A stretch of 34,803 nucleotides of DNA from SIG603 sp964370635 (GTDB taxonomy: Bacteria; Bacillota; Clostridia; Oscillospirales; Acutalibacteraceae). The stretch is taken from NCBI GenBank assembly GCA_964370635.1, contig CAYJJU010000022.1, positions 1-34,803 of the forward strand, read 5' to 3'. The translations under genes were made by a program, and so were the position numbers. The notes under the pieces were generated by a model. The model had not been told where the DNA came from, did no database searches, and was given only the letters and a program-made list of their open reading frames with translations. This document shows, piece by piece, positions 7,684-15,203 of the stretch. Numbering within the stretch: position 1 is the stretch's first letter; each line of letters starts with the position of its first letter.

Positions 7684-10600
7684 TTATGAATACTTAGCCA
7701 CACAGCTAGGATAGATAAATCCGTAGGTATTTTGTCTATACTGCGCATGTGATGGGCTTGCTTGTGCATAGTCGCTGTAGAGGAATACTTTCGCCTCTGC
7801 AAGTCTTCTGTAAACAAGTCCTGCTATACAGTTACCGCCTGCTTTATGCCACTCTAAAAGTCTAAATCCAAACGATGCATCGTCGACAAATCTCATGTCT
7901 TTAGTTGAGTTTACATAGTTATTTAGGCTGATGTAACCTGTACGCACCCATGCATAACCCGAGAATGCACTGCTCTTGATTTTATACCAGTGTTCTGTGC
8001 CGCCCTCGTTAGTGTAGTATCCTACAACGGTGACACTAGCGCCTTGCGATATGCTAGAAACCACGCCTGATGATGTTCTTGCCTCTGTATAGGCCGTAGT
8101 CGAGCGAGTTGCCGTTGCCGGTTGCGGATTAGACTCACTTGGATTAATCGCTGTATAGTCAACCGCATTTAGCATTATGCTTCTTACAGTTGTGCTTGAA
8201 GAAGTAGTCCAACCTGAGCCTACATTGTAAGAGAAACTTACAAGTGCATCAAACTGAGCTTGATTCATCAGTAGTTTTTGTGAAGAAACAAGATTATTTA
8301 CCGATGAGGTATAACCGCCCGAGTTTACAAGGTTTCTAAACTGAGCCATGCCCTCTGTCTTTGTTAGGTTATTGTAGAAAGTTTCGCCCGCATAGACTAC
8401 ATCGCCATAACCCACTGTAGGTATGTTATTTGCAAGTGTATCAAGGTATACTGTAGGAACAAAACCTTCAAACTGGCAAATGATGTTAAGCATACTGTCA
8501 CTTACACGTCTTGCAGATGTAGAATATCCATTTACAAGCTCTGAGGAGAAGACTTGTACGGTAAATTCTATGCTTTGATTTACATCGCCGTTTACATATG
8601 CCTTTACTTTATGTGTTCCCTCAGATAGGGTAACAGGTGCAGACCAAATTTTTGTTTGATTTGTGCCATAAGTCGAATCCGACTGTGTCTCAGTGCCTGT
8701 GTTTGTCGCATTGATTACAGTTCCCGACGAAAGCACAAAGCTTAGCGAAGTTTTCGCCGTGTCTGTTACGGCTATAAGGTTAAACTGTTCGCCTGCGGCA
8801 GGAGTATTTGTCTCAGAGTAAGCAACTCTCACAGCTTCTGCGGCGGTGACTGTTATTGTAAAGTTTGCAGTTTTTCCTGTGTATACATCTTTTGCCGAAA
8901 TAGTCGCAGTACCCGGTGCTGCACCGTAGATGAATCCACCGGAAACCGTAGCCACAGATGTGTTAGAGGAAGACCAAGTTAGCGTATTGCCATTGCTATT
9001 GCTTCCCTTTAGGTAGTAAGTTTTGTACTGTGCAACACTTCCACTTGATGAGGAAAGTGTTATAGTGCCCGAGCTTGTGCTTGGTGAATAAGAAACAACA
9101 TAGCTCTTGTGTACATAACCTTGTTTTCCGGTAGAATCCGAAACTTTATACCAAGAGGAATCTACACTTTCAAGCACTGTCAAAACTTCTCCGTTTTGAA
9201 GCACTCTTATGATTGAAGTAGAAGTAGATGCACCGGAGCGGAAGTTTAGCCCTGTCGATGAATTTACTTTCACATAAGTAGTCGAGCTTGTAGGCGGTGT
9301 TGTCGTTTCAGGAGTTGTCGTTCCCGCTGTCACCTTAGTCAGATAATCACTATGCACAAATCCTGTGCTGCCGTCTGATAGTTTTACTTCATAGTAATCA
9401 CTGCCTGTATTTTCGTTAGTAACGGTAAGAGTAGTTCCACTGCTTACAACTTTAACAAGTGTATAGCCTATTGAAGGGCCGGTACGCATGTTTACAGCAG
9501 TTGTTGTTTTTGCTTCATAAGCCTCTGTTTTTTCTGCACTGCTGTCTGTTTGTGTAGCTGTTTTCTTGATATAATCAGAATGCATATAGCCTGTTTTGCC
9601 GTTTATTGTTACCTTAAACCATGGACTTTGACTCTCGTCGTCTATAGTAAGACCTGTGCCTGTTGCAACAGTTGAAATTATAGAACTGCTAAGAGATGCG
9701 CCTGTTCTGAAGTTTACGTATGTAGTAGTGACGCCATAGCTTGCAGACGGTGTTGTGATCTCAGGCGTTGTAGTAGGTGTAGGTGTTGGTGTTGTGGTTG
9801 GTGTTGTAGTCTCAGGTGTCGTAGTCGGTGTCGGTGTTGGTGTTGCCGTGGTGCCACCGCTTACCGCTTTTAAATAATCTGAGTGCATGTAGCCTAGTGT
9901 ACCCGATGGAAGTTGAACATGATAATAAGTTTGGCTATCGTCTAAAACAGTTACTTGAGTATTTGTTGCGATTGTAGAAATTAAACTGTTGTAAATTGAT
10001 GGGCCTGTCCTTAAATTAACATAGGTTGTAGTTGCCATTTTATAGCTTGTGCTTGGGGTAGCTGTGCTATCGTCGCTCACGGCTTTTAAGTAATCAGAGT
10101 GCATATAGCCTGTGGCACCTGATGCAAGCTCTACTTGATAATAAGTTTGGCTGTCGTTTAAAACAGTAACTTGTGTATTTGTAGGAATTGATGATATAAG
10201 GCTATTATAAATTGACGGGCCTGTCCTTAAATTAACATAGGTCGTAGTCGCCATTTTATACCCTGAACCCGCGCTAGGTGTAGATGTGCTAGGCGCAGAG
10301 CCTGACATCTTGATATAATCTGAGTGCATATAACCCACTATGCCCGAAGAAGTTTGAACTTTGTAGTATATTCCTGTTGAAGTGTCAAGCACTGTTATGG
10401 TACTTCCTGTAGGCACTACCATAATCCATTTGCCGCTAATGCTAGCACTCTCTCTTAAATTAACATTTGTAGTCGTTGTGGCAGATGTGCCGTCTTGCGC
10501 CGACGACGCCACTCTTATATAATCGGAGTGCATATAGCCCGATTTGCCCGACACGGTAATTTGGTACCATGTAGAGTTTGAAGTATCATTGATTGTAATA

Positions 10601-10812
10601 CTTGTGCCGCTTGAAACAACGGTTATGACCTTGTGATTAGTGCCCGGTCCTTCACGCAGGTTTACAGCCGTTGTAGTGACTCCCGTGCTTGTTTCTTGCG
10701 CCTGTACTACTACTGTAGGGGTAGCAGGAATTACAGACATAGGTATCATGATAGCAAGCAAAAGCGAAAGTACCCTTAGTATGTAATTTTTTCTTTTTGC
10801 AGTTGTTTTCAT
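7684..10812 (-). CDS. Secreted multi-SH3 lysozyme (GH24) with Ig-like domain
   Basis: Probably a secreted peptidoglycan hydrolase of 1042 residues. A basic N-terminus plus hydrophobic segment (ILRVLSLLLAIMIPMSVI) with likely cleavage near VVVQAQ forms the signal peptide. Seven SH3b repeats follow (about 45-580), each with VNLR.GPS-like and GYMHSDY motifs; a Thr/Pro linker (about 315-355) separates repeats 4 and 5. Next come a Big2-type Ig-like domain (about 583-655), an unrecognised beta domain (about 660-760), and a GH24 phage-type lysozyme domain whose catalytic residues fit Glu in CQFEGF, Asp nine residues later in VYLD, and Thr in IPTVGYG. An SH3-like segment (about 896-970) interrupts this domain before the C-terminal WHKAGGN/GLVYRRLAE helices. 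An upstream TTG overlaps the GGAGG site, so I use the ATG at 10812. Single gene with its own promoter. Confidence 0.85.
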   Translation of the reverse strand: MKTTAKRKNYILRVLSLLLAIMIPMSVIPATPTVVVQAQETSTGVTTTAVNLREGPGTNHKVITVVSSGTSITINDTSNSTWYQITVSGKSGYMHSDYIRVASSAQDGTSATTTTNVNLRESASISGKWIMVVPTGSTITVLDTSTGIYYKVQTSSGIVGYMHSDYIKMSGSAPSTSTPSAGSGYKMATTTYVNLRTGPSIYNSLISSIPTNTQVTVLNDSQTYYQVELASGATGYMHSDYLKAVSDDSTATPSTSYKMATTTYVNLRTGPSIYNSLISTIATNTQVTVLDDSQTYYHVQLPSGTLGYMHSDYLKAVSGGTTATPTPTPTTTPETTTPTTTPTPTPTTTPEITTPSASYGVTTTYVNFRTGASLSSSIISTVATGTGLTIDDESQSPWFKVTINGKTGYMHSDYIKKTATQTDSSAEKTEAYEAKTTTAVNMRTGPSIGYTLVKVVSSGTTLTVTNENTGSDYYEVKLSDGSTGFVHSDYLTKVTAGTTTPETTTPPTSSTTYVKVNSSTGLNFRSGASTSTSIIRVLQNGEVLTVLESVDSSWYKVSDSTGKQGYVHKSYVVSYSPSTSSGTITLSSSSGSVAQYKTYYLKGSNSNGNTLTWSSSNTSVATVSGGFIYGAAPGTATISAKDVYTGKTANFTITVTAAEAVRVAYSETNTPAAGEQFNLIAVTDTAKTSLSFVLSSGTVINATNTGTETQSDSTYGTNQTKIWSAPVTLSEGTHKVKAYVNGDVNQSIEFTVQVFSSELVNGYSTSARRVSDSMLNIICQFEGFVPTVYLDTLANNIPTVGYGDVVYAGETFYNNLTKTEGMAQFRNLVNSGGYTSSVNNLVSSQKLLMNQAQFDALVSFSYNVGSGWTTSSSTTVRSIMLNAVDYTAINPSESNPQPATATRSTTAYTEARTSSGVVSSISQGASVTVVGYYTNEGGTEHWYKIKSSAFSGYAWVRTGYISLNNYVNSTKDMRFVDDASFGFRLLEWHKAGGNCIAGLVYRRLAEAKVFLYSDYAQASPSHAQYRQNTYGFIYPSCVAKYS
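9860..10260 (-). repeat. Tandem 216-bp duplication encoding SH3 repeats 3 and 4
   Basis: The two SH3 units share long identical protein stretches (ATTTYVNLRTGPSIYNSLIS in both) and near-identical DNA. For example, the segment starting GGGCCTGTCCTTAAATTAAC occurs at 10001 and again at 10217, a 216-bp (72-codon) period. This is closer than any other pair of SH3 units in the gene and suggests a recent duplication. Confidence 0.75.
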
Positions 10813-10878
10813 ATTTTCCTCCAAATTTTTTCTATAATTTTATGTAATAATTTTCGTGTTTTTAAAATTTTCTAATTC

Positions 10879-10907
10879 ATTATACACTACTTTTAAAAAT
10901 ATTTCAA
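10879..10907 (-). promoter_or_regulatory. Sigma-A promoter of the lysozyme gene
   Basis: Minus strand: TTGAAA (10907-10902), 17-bp spacer, TATAAT (10884-10879). It leaves a leader of about 60 nt before the GGAGG site. Confidence 0.75.
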
Positions 10908-10944
10908 GCCTGTAACCCTTTTTTATTTTTTTATTTTCATTTTT

Positions 10945-10986
10945 TTTACAAAAGACTTTATTTTCCTATATATTCTGTGGTATACT
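10945..10986 (+). promoter_or_regulatory. Promoter region of the dnaD-dnaI pair
   Basis: Two overlapping options: TTTACA (10945-10950) with TATATT (10969-10974) at 18 bp, or the extended -10 TGGTATACT ending at 10986 with a weak -35. Either would transcribe the DnaD-like gene at 11020. Confidence 0.5.
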
Positions 10987-11019
10987 GTCTATCACACTAC
11001 TACATTTTAGGAGGTATTT

Positions 11020-12000
11020 ATGAAGTTTACTCTCGATATGGGTGCATGGTCTTCTGTTTTTGCAGTGCCTACCTCTATTGTCGATAAACATATTAAGCTC
11101 GCAGGCGAAAACGAGCTTAAAGTCATGCTTTGGCTACTCAGACACGGTGGTCTTTCTGTGACATCTAAAATTTTATCGGAAAAAATTTCCATAAGTGAAA
11201 ACGCAATAAATGATGCCGTCGAATACTGGGTTCAGGTAGGACTTGTCGTAAACGAAAGCGGAAAGTTAAAATATGATGACAAAAATGTAACAACTATTAC
11301 AAACCCTTCGCCTACTACACAAGATATAGCGCCAAAAGAGGACGTAAGCGCTAAACGTATGCTAAGGCCTAACAGCCAGCAGATCGCAACAAGGCTTATG
11401 CAAAATAAACTTTTGTCTGATCTCTTATCAGGGGTAGAGGCAAGTTTGGGCAAAACTTTGTCGCCCTCGCTAAGTGCAGTCATTATAAACGCCCATGACG
11501 ATTACATGCTCCCACCCGAAGTTATCTACATGATAGTAAATTATGCCAAAAGCATACATAAAACTTCTACTAACTATATTGAAGCACTGACAAAAAGCTG
11601 GTCAAATGAGCAAATTTTTTCTCTAGAACTGGCAGAGAGTAAACTTTTGCAGCTTGATGCCAGAAACAGAGCGTGGAAAAAAGTTAGCTCTATATTAGAG
11701 CTTCCTCACCGCTCCCCTAGCAAAAACGAAACCGACACAGCCTATCGCTGGTGTGAAGAGATGTTTATTTCTCCAGAAATAATACGTGAGGCATACGAGC
11801 GCTGTATCGACAAAATTGGAAAATATAATATTAAATATATGAATGCTATAATTGAAAATTTCCACAAGCTCTCTATAAACTCCTTAAAAGACCTACAGGC
11901 TTATGAAAATTCTCAAAACGAAAACACACCCACAGAAACTGGAAATGGTTTTGATAAATTTGACTTATTTAATATGATGGAGAAGAAAAATGGCATATAA
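11020..12000 (+). CDS. dnaD: DnaD-domain primosome protein
   Basis: Replication initiation or restart protein that, in Firmicutes, remodels DNA and helps load the replicative helicase with DnaI. The 326 residues show an N-terminal winged-helix-like region (ELKVMLWLLRHGGLSVTSKIL, then ISENAINDAVEYWVQVGLV, about 30-80), a charged linker, then two DnaB/DnaD-type helical modules (about 125-195 with LLSDLLSGVEASLGKTLSP and LPPEVIYMIVNYA; about 215-290 with YRWCEEMFISPEIIREAYE and KYNIKYMNAIIENFHK). It could be the DnaB paralogue of Bacillus rather than DnaD itself. The start follows TAGGAGGTATTT. Its end overlaps the next gene by 11 nt, and pairing with a helicase loader supports the role. Confidence 0.85.
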   Translation: MKFTLDMGAWSSVFAVPTSIVDKHIKLAGENELKVMLWLLRHGGLSVTSKILSEKISISENAINDAVEYWVQVGLVVNESGKLKYDDKNVTTITNPSPTTQDIAPKEDVSAKRMLRPNSQQIATRLMQNKLLSDLLSGVEASLGKTLSPSLSAVIINAHDDYMLPPEVIYMIVNYAKSIHKTSTNYIEALTKSWSNEQIFSLELAESKLLQLDARNRAWKKVSSILELPHRSPSKNETDTAYRWCEEMFISPEIIREAYERCIDKIGKYNIKYMNAIIENFHKLSINSLKDLQAYENSQNENTPTETGNGFDKFDLFNMMEKKNGI

Positions 12001-12967
12001 AAAAGAAATTTATACAGCGGCACAAGACACACTTTCTAATCGTCGCCGGAATGCAAGCTTAAAATCAGATGAGATGAAAATGAAATTTCATTCCGTCTGC
12101 CCTAAAGCACGAGAAATAGATATGAAGATAAAATCGACAGGAAGCAAGGCGGCACTTGCCGTAATGCGCGGAGGAAGTGTGAGGAGTGAGCTTGATAAAC
12201 TTAAGGAAGAAAATTTAAATTTGCAAAAAGAGTATTTATCTCTTTTAAACAAAAACGGTTTGACAAAAGAAGACATTTCCCCCTCTTATTACTGCAAAAT
12301 TTGTGAAGATGTAGGAAATGTGGACGGCAAGGCCTGCTCCTGTTACAAAGAGCTTCTAAGACAACTTTCTTACGAAGAATTAAACAGGGCAACTCCCATA
12401 GAAAATTCGGGGTTTGAACATTTTAACACCTCTTATTACGCAGATTTTGAAGAAAGCCACAAAAGGCGCATGATAAACATTATAAATTACGGCGAGACTT
12501 ATGCTTTTGATTTTAGCTTGCAGTCGCCTTCGCTTCTGTTTCAAGGTGGTACAGGGCTTGGCAAAACACATCTGTCCTTGGCAATCGCAAAAGAAGCTAT
12601 AAAAAAAGGCTACGGCGTAATTTACGGCTCTGTCCATAACTTTGCCGTTTCCTTAGAAAAAGAGCGTTTTGAAAGCCCCGACGACAGCGACACTAACAGC
12701 CTTTTATGCTCCTGCGATTTACTTATTTTAGACGATTTGGGCACGGAGTTTAGCTCGTCTTACGCTAATTCGGTAGTATATAATATCATAAATTCAAGAA
12801 TTATGAAAAAACTGCCTACAATTATCAGCACCAATCTAAATGAATTTGAGCTTGAAAAAAAATACAGCGAGCGCCTTATCTCAAGACTTTACGGAAGTTA
12901 TCACCTCATAGGATTTGTAGGTAAAGACATTAGACCGCTTAAGAAAATGCGTGGAGAATTGATTTAA
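11990..12967 (+). CDS. dnaI: DnaI/DnaC-like helicase loader ATPase
   Basis: AAA+ ATPase that would load the replicative DnaB/DnaC-type helicase on DNA. The 325 residues have a helical N-terminal region (about 1-95), a small Cys cluster CKICEDVG...CSCYKE (about 99-118) that may bind zinc as in Bacillus DnaI, the Walker A motif GGTGLGKTH (about 185-193), Walker B LLILDDLG (about 243-250), sensor 1 (IISTNLNEFE) and the arginine-finger segment SERLISRLYG. It starts inside the end of dnaD with GGAGAAGAAAA as the ribosome binding site, so translation is probably coupled. Phage DnaC-like proteins are an alternative, but there are no phage genes nearby. Confidence 0.9.
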   Translation: MAYKKEIYTAAQDTLSNRRRNASLKSDEMKMKFHSVCPKAREIDMKIKSTGSKAALAVMRGGSVRSELDKLKEENLNLQKEYLSLLNKNGLTKEDISPSYYCKICEDVGNVDGKACSCYKELLRQLSYEELNRATPIENSGFEHFNTSYYADFEESHKRRMINIINYGETYAFDFSLQSPSLLFQGGTGLGKTHLSLAIAKEAIKKGYGVIYGSVHNFAVSLEKERFESPDDSDTNSLLCSCDLLILDDLGTEFSSSYANSVVYNIINSRIMKKLPTIISTNLNEFELEKKYSERLISRLYGSYHLIGFVGKDIRPLKKMRGELI

Positions 12968-13032
12968 TATATTATGTAAATTTGCTTTTTATTTTTTTAT
13001 TGTAAAACCCCATAACTTTACATTTAGTAAAC

Positions 13033-13110
13033 ACAGTGGACAAGCCATTTAAAAATGCGAGTTTTCAACATTGACCACTGTTTTGTTGAAAACTCTGTTG
13101 AAGTGTTGAA
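13033..13110. repeat. Interleaved inverted repeats with TGTTGAA iterons
   Basis: Arm A (13033-13039, ACAGTGG), arm B (13059-13070, GAGTTTTCAACA), arm A' (13075-13081, CCACTGT) and arm B' (13084-13095, TGTTGAAAACTC) occur in the order A-B-A'-B', so the stems compete or form a pseudoknot. TGTTGAA occurs three times in one direction (13084, 13096, 13104) and once inverted (13064-13070). Together with the terminator after it, this is all that the 221-bp gap 12968-13188 holds. Confidence 0.7.
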
Positions 13111-13139
13111 ACTTATGTTAACTCAATGTAAAAACAAAG

Positions 13140-13186
13140 CCCCATGATGCTAATTTGGAAAATTATCGTCATGGGGATTTTATTTA
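13140..13186. terminator. Bidirectional intrinsic terminator between convergent genes
   Basis: CCCCATGA (13140-13147) pairs with TCATGGGG (13169-13176). Plus-strand reading gives ATTTTATTTATTTT after the stem, ending dnaD-dnaI. Minus-strand reading gives CTTTGTTTTT, ending the membrane-protein gene at 13189. Confidence 0.8.
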
Positions 13187-13188
13187 TT

Positions 13189-13785
13189 TTACATTTTTGA
13201 CAAAACCGATTTTGAATTATGAAGATAAACCATGTATAAAATTGTTCCGCCTATCTTAAGCAGCCATGTAATGACGGACAAGGGAAAGGCAATAATTGAC
13301 ATAAATGGAATAAGCTCTAATAAAATTAAAACTACTTCTACTGCGTAAATTGCTCCAAAAACTTTGTAGACATTTGCACTTTTAAATTTCCAAAGCTCGT
13401 TTCCGACAAATTTCGCGGTCGAAACACAAACATAATACATCGTGCCAAAAGATAGGGCGACAGACAAAATTCCAAGTAGCGATGCTATAAAGCCCCACAA
13501 ATCAAAGCCTCCACCGCCTGTCAAAAGGCTTGCTACAGTATGTGCATCTGAGACAAACATCAGTATCGACATCAAAAACACTAGCGGAATATTTACCAGC
13601 GAGTAAACAAAGGCTTTTTTATAGTTTTGTGAAAATCGGCTTATCTGGCCAAGCCCTACAAAGCTTAAAACCAAACCGCCTAAAGAAATAAGCCAACCGA
13701 TTATCGGAATAAATCCTAACATCAACAGTATGTTCCCTAAAAAAATGAGTCCAAGGCCTTTTGCAATTTTTTGTCTTTTTGTCAT
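13189..13785 (-). CDS. Small polytopic membrane protein, unknown
   Basis: I do not recognise a family. The 198 residues contain five or six hydrophobic segments: LGLIFLGNILLMLGFIPII and GWLISLGGLVLSFVGLG near the N-terminus, FVYSLVNIPLVFLMSILMFV, LWGFIASLLGILSVALSFGTMYYV (part), VFGAIYAVEVVLILLELI, and IIAFPLSVITWLLKIGGTILYMVYL (part). Short basic loops (SRFSQNYKKA, ELWKFKSANVYK) suggest cytoplasmic loops. No catalytic motif or lipobox is visible. The open frame extends 17 codons upstream, but the ATG at 13785 follows GGAGGG at proper spacing and starts MTKRQKIAKG. It has its own promoter and ends at a terminator shared with the convergent dnaI. Function unknown. Confidence 0.75.
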   Translation of the reverse strand: MTKRQKIAKGLGLIFLGNILLMLGFIPIIGWLISLGGLVLSFVGLGQISRFSQNYKKAFVYSLVNIPLVFLMSILMFVSDAHTVASLLTGGGGFDLWGFIASLLGILSVALSFGTMYYVCVSTAKFVGNELWKFKSANVYKVFGAIYAVEVVLILLELIPFMSIIAFPLSVITWLLKIGGTILYMVYLHNSKSVLSKM

Positions 13786-13826
13786 AGTATTTCCCTCCTT
13801 ATGAAAAGCTGTATTTATATGGCTTA

Positions 13827-13855
13827 ATTTTATCATACGGAAAAATAAAAGTCAA
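13827..13855 (-). promoter_or_regulatory. Sigma-A promoter of the membrane-protein gene
   Basis: Minus strand: TTGACT (13855-13850), 17-bp spacer, TAAAAT (13832-13827), starting just past the stop of the decarboxylase gene. Confidence 0.65.
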
Positions 13856-13859
13856 ACAT

Positions 13860-15203
13860 CTATTTAATTACATCAATAAACTTCACATTATTCTGTTTAA
13901 GCCACTTTATGCTATCCTCTAAAATAAGCTCGCCACTTAGCACTACGGGGACTGCAGGAGGGCAAGCCACGGCATAGCCGCCACAAATTCTCCCCTTTGC
14001 ACGCTCCACCTCTATCGTTTCGCACTTAGAAAACAAAGCATTATTAAAGCTCATCGCCTGTTGAGCCTTCTGTATTTTCATTTCAAGACTTATAATCTCT
14101 TCCTTTTTTACAAAATCGGAAAAAGCCTCATAAATTTTATCATAATCCAAATTTGAATTAAACGGCGTAAGCATCAGCACCACATAGCGGCCGTCGATAT
14201 ATTCTAAAACCACACCATTTTTTTGAAGCAGTGCTTCTATTTCCTGCGTGCTATAGCCTGATTTTTTGCAATCTATTGTAAGTTTAAGCGGGTCAGAATT
14301 TAGCACAGACACGCCCTTTTTTACTAAAAACTCCTTTAACTTATCTATTTTTATCACAGCGCCGTGCAAGCCTTCCCTAAAATCTTCGCTTAAAATTTCG
14401 TTTAACTTATCAAGGGACTGCAAAATAAGATAAGACGGGCTAGACGAGCCAAAGTATGTAAGGGCAAGCCTTGCATTTTTTTCAAAATCTATGTCGGAAT
14501 TTTTTGAAACATGCAGATAAGCCGCACCCGTGAGCGCAGGCAAGGTTTTATGTGCCGAGTCACACACCATGTCCGCCCCAAGTTTTATGGGGTGCAAGTC
14601 ATTTTCTAAAAATTTTAAATATGCACCGTGCGCATTGTCGACCAAAAGAGGCACTCCATGCCTATTGCACACTGCGCTTAAGGCCTTAATGTCACACATT
14701 CCGCCTAAATAATCCGGAGAGGTAATGTACACCGCCATCGGCTTTTCTTTAAGCCCGTTAAGAGCATTTTCTAAATCCTCATCGTTTATATCGCAAGAGC
14801 AAATAGAGTCAGCCTCTTTTGGATAAAGCCACTCTACCTGTATGTCAAGCAGGCTTACGGCATGCAAAAATGCCTTATGCGCATTTCTACCTGCCAAAAT
14901 TAGGTTTGATGCAGTCTTCGAGCGCAGTTTTGCCATATAAACCATCGCCTTAATGCTTTGGCTTGAGCCTCCCGTGACAAAAAAGCTATGCCTCGTATCA
15001 AACAAGGCACTTGCATTATTTTCGCTTTTTAAAATTATACCCTTTGGGTTTGATAAATCGTCCGCACCGTCTATTTCGGTTATATCAAACTTCTCAAAAC
15101 CCAAAAAATCTGCGCCTTTATGGCCGGGCATGTGCAGTCTTGCCTTGTTAAGGCTAATATATTCATTTACAAAATCACAAATAGGCGTCTTACTCATGGT
15201 CAT
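13860..15203 (-). CDS. Orn/Lys/Arg decarboxylase-family PLP enzyme
   Basis: Fold-type-I PLP enzyme of the family that decarboxylates lysine, ornithine or arginine. The 447 residues include the N-terminal HMPGHKGADF (about 24-33), TGGSSQSIKAM for PLP phosphate binding, VDNAHGAY (Asp contacting PLP nitrogen), and the Schiff-base Lys in DSAHKTLPALTGAA (about 219). It lacks the N-terminal wing domain of E. coli inducible decarboxylases and resembles the short Firmicute form (YaaO-like). Substrate cannot be read from sequence. The first ATG lies inside the end of scfB with a 14-nt overlap and a weak ribosome binding site; ATG at 15197 is an alternative. It is translationally coupled to the SCIFF maturase, an odd partner. 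Confidence 0.88.
   Translation of the reverse strand: MTMSKTPICDFVNEYISLNKARLHMPGHKGADFLGFEKFDITEIDGADDLSNPKGIILKSENNASALFDTRHSFFVTGGSSQSIKAMVYMAKLRSKTASNLILAGRNAHKAFLHAVSLLDIQVEWLYPKEADSICSCDINDEDLENALNGLKEKPMAVYITSPDYLGGMCDIKALSAVCNRHGVPLLVDNAHGAYLKFLENDLHPIKLGADMVCDSAHKTLPALTGAAYLHVSKNSDIDFEKNARLALTYFGSSSPSYLILQSLDKLNEILSEDFREGLHGAVIKIDKLKEFLVKKGVSVLNSDPLKLTIDCKKSGYSTQEIEALLQKNGVVLEYIDGRYVVLMLTPFNSNLDYDKIYEAFSDFVKKEEIISLEMKIQKAQQAMSFNNALFSKCETIEVERAKGRICGGYAVACPPAVPVVLSGELILEDSIKWLKQNNVKFIDVIK

Noticed and set aside
9740..9860. Tandem repeats in the Thr/Pro linker as a CRISPR or minisatellite array
   Set aside because: They are in frame, encode PTPTPTTTPE-type linker units, and lack spacer structure.
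7684..10824. Prophage endolysin or phage remnant
   Set aside because: GH24 is common in phages, but there is a signal peptide, an SH3 array and an Ig-like domain, and no phage genes are nearby.
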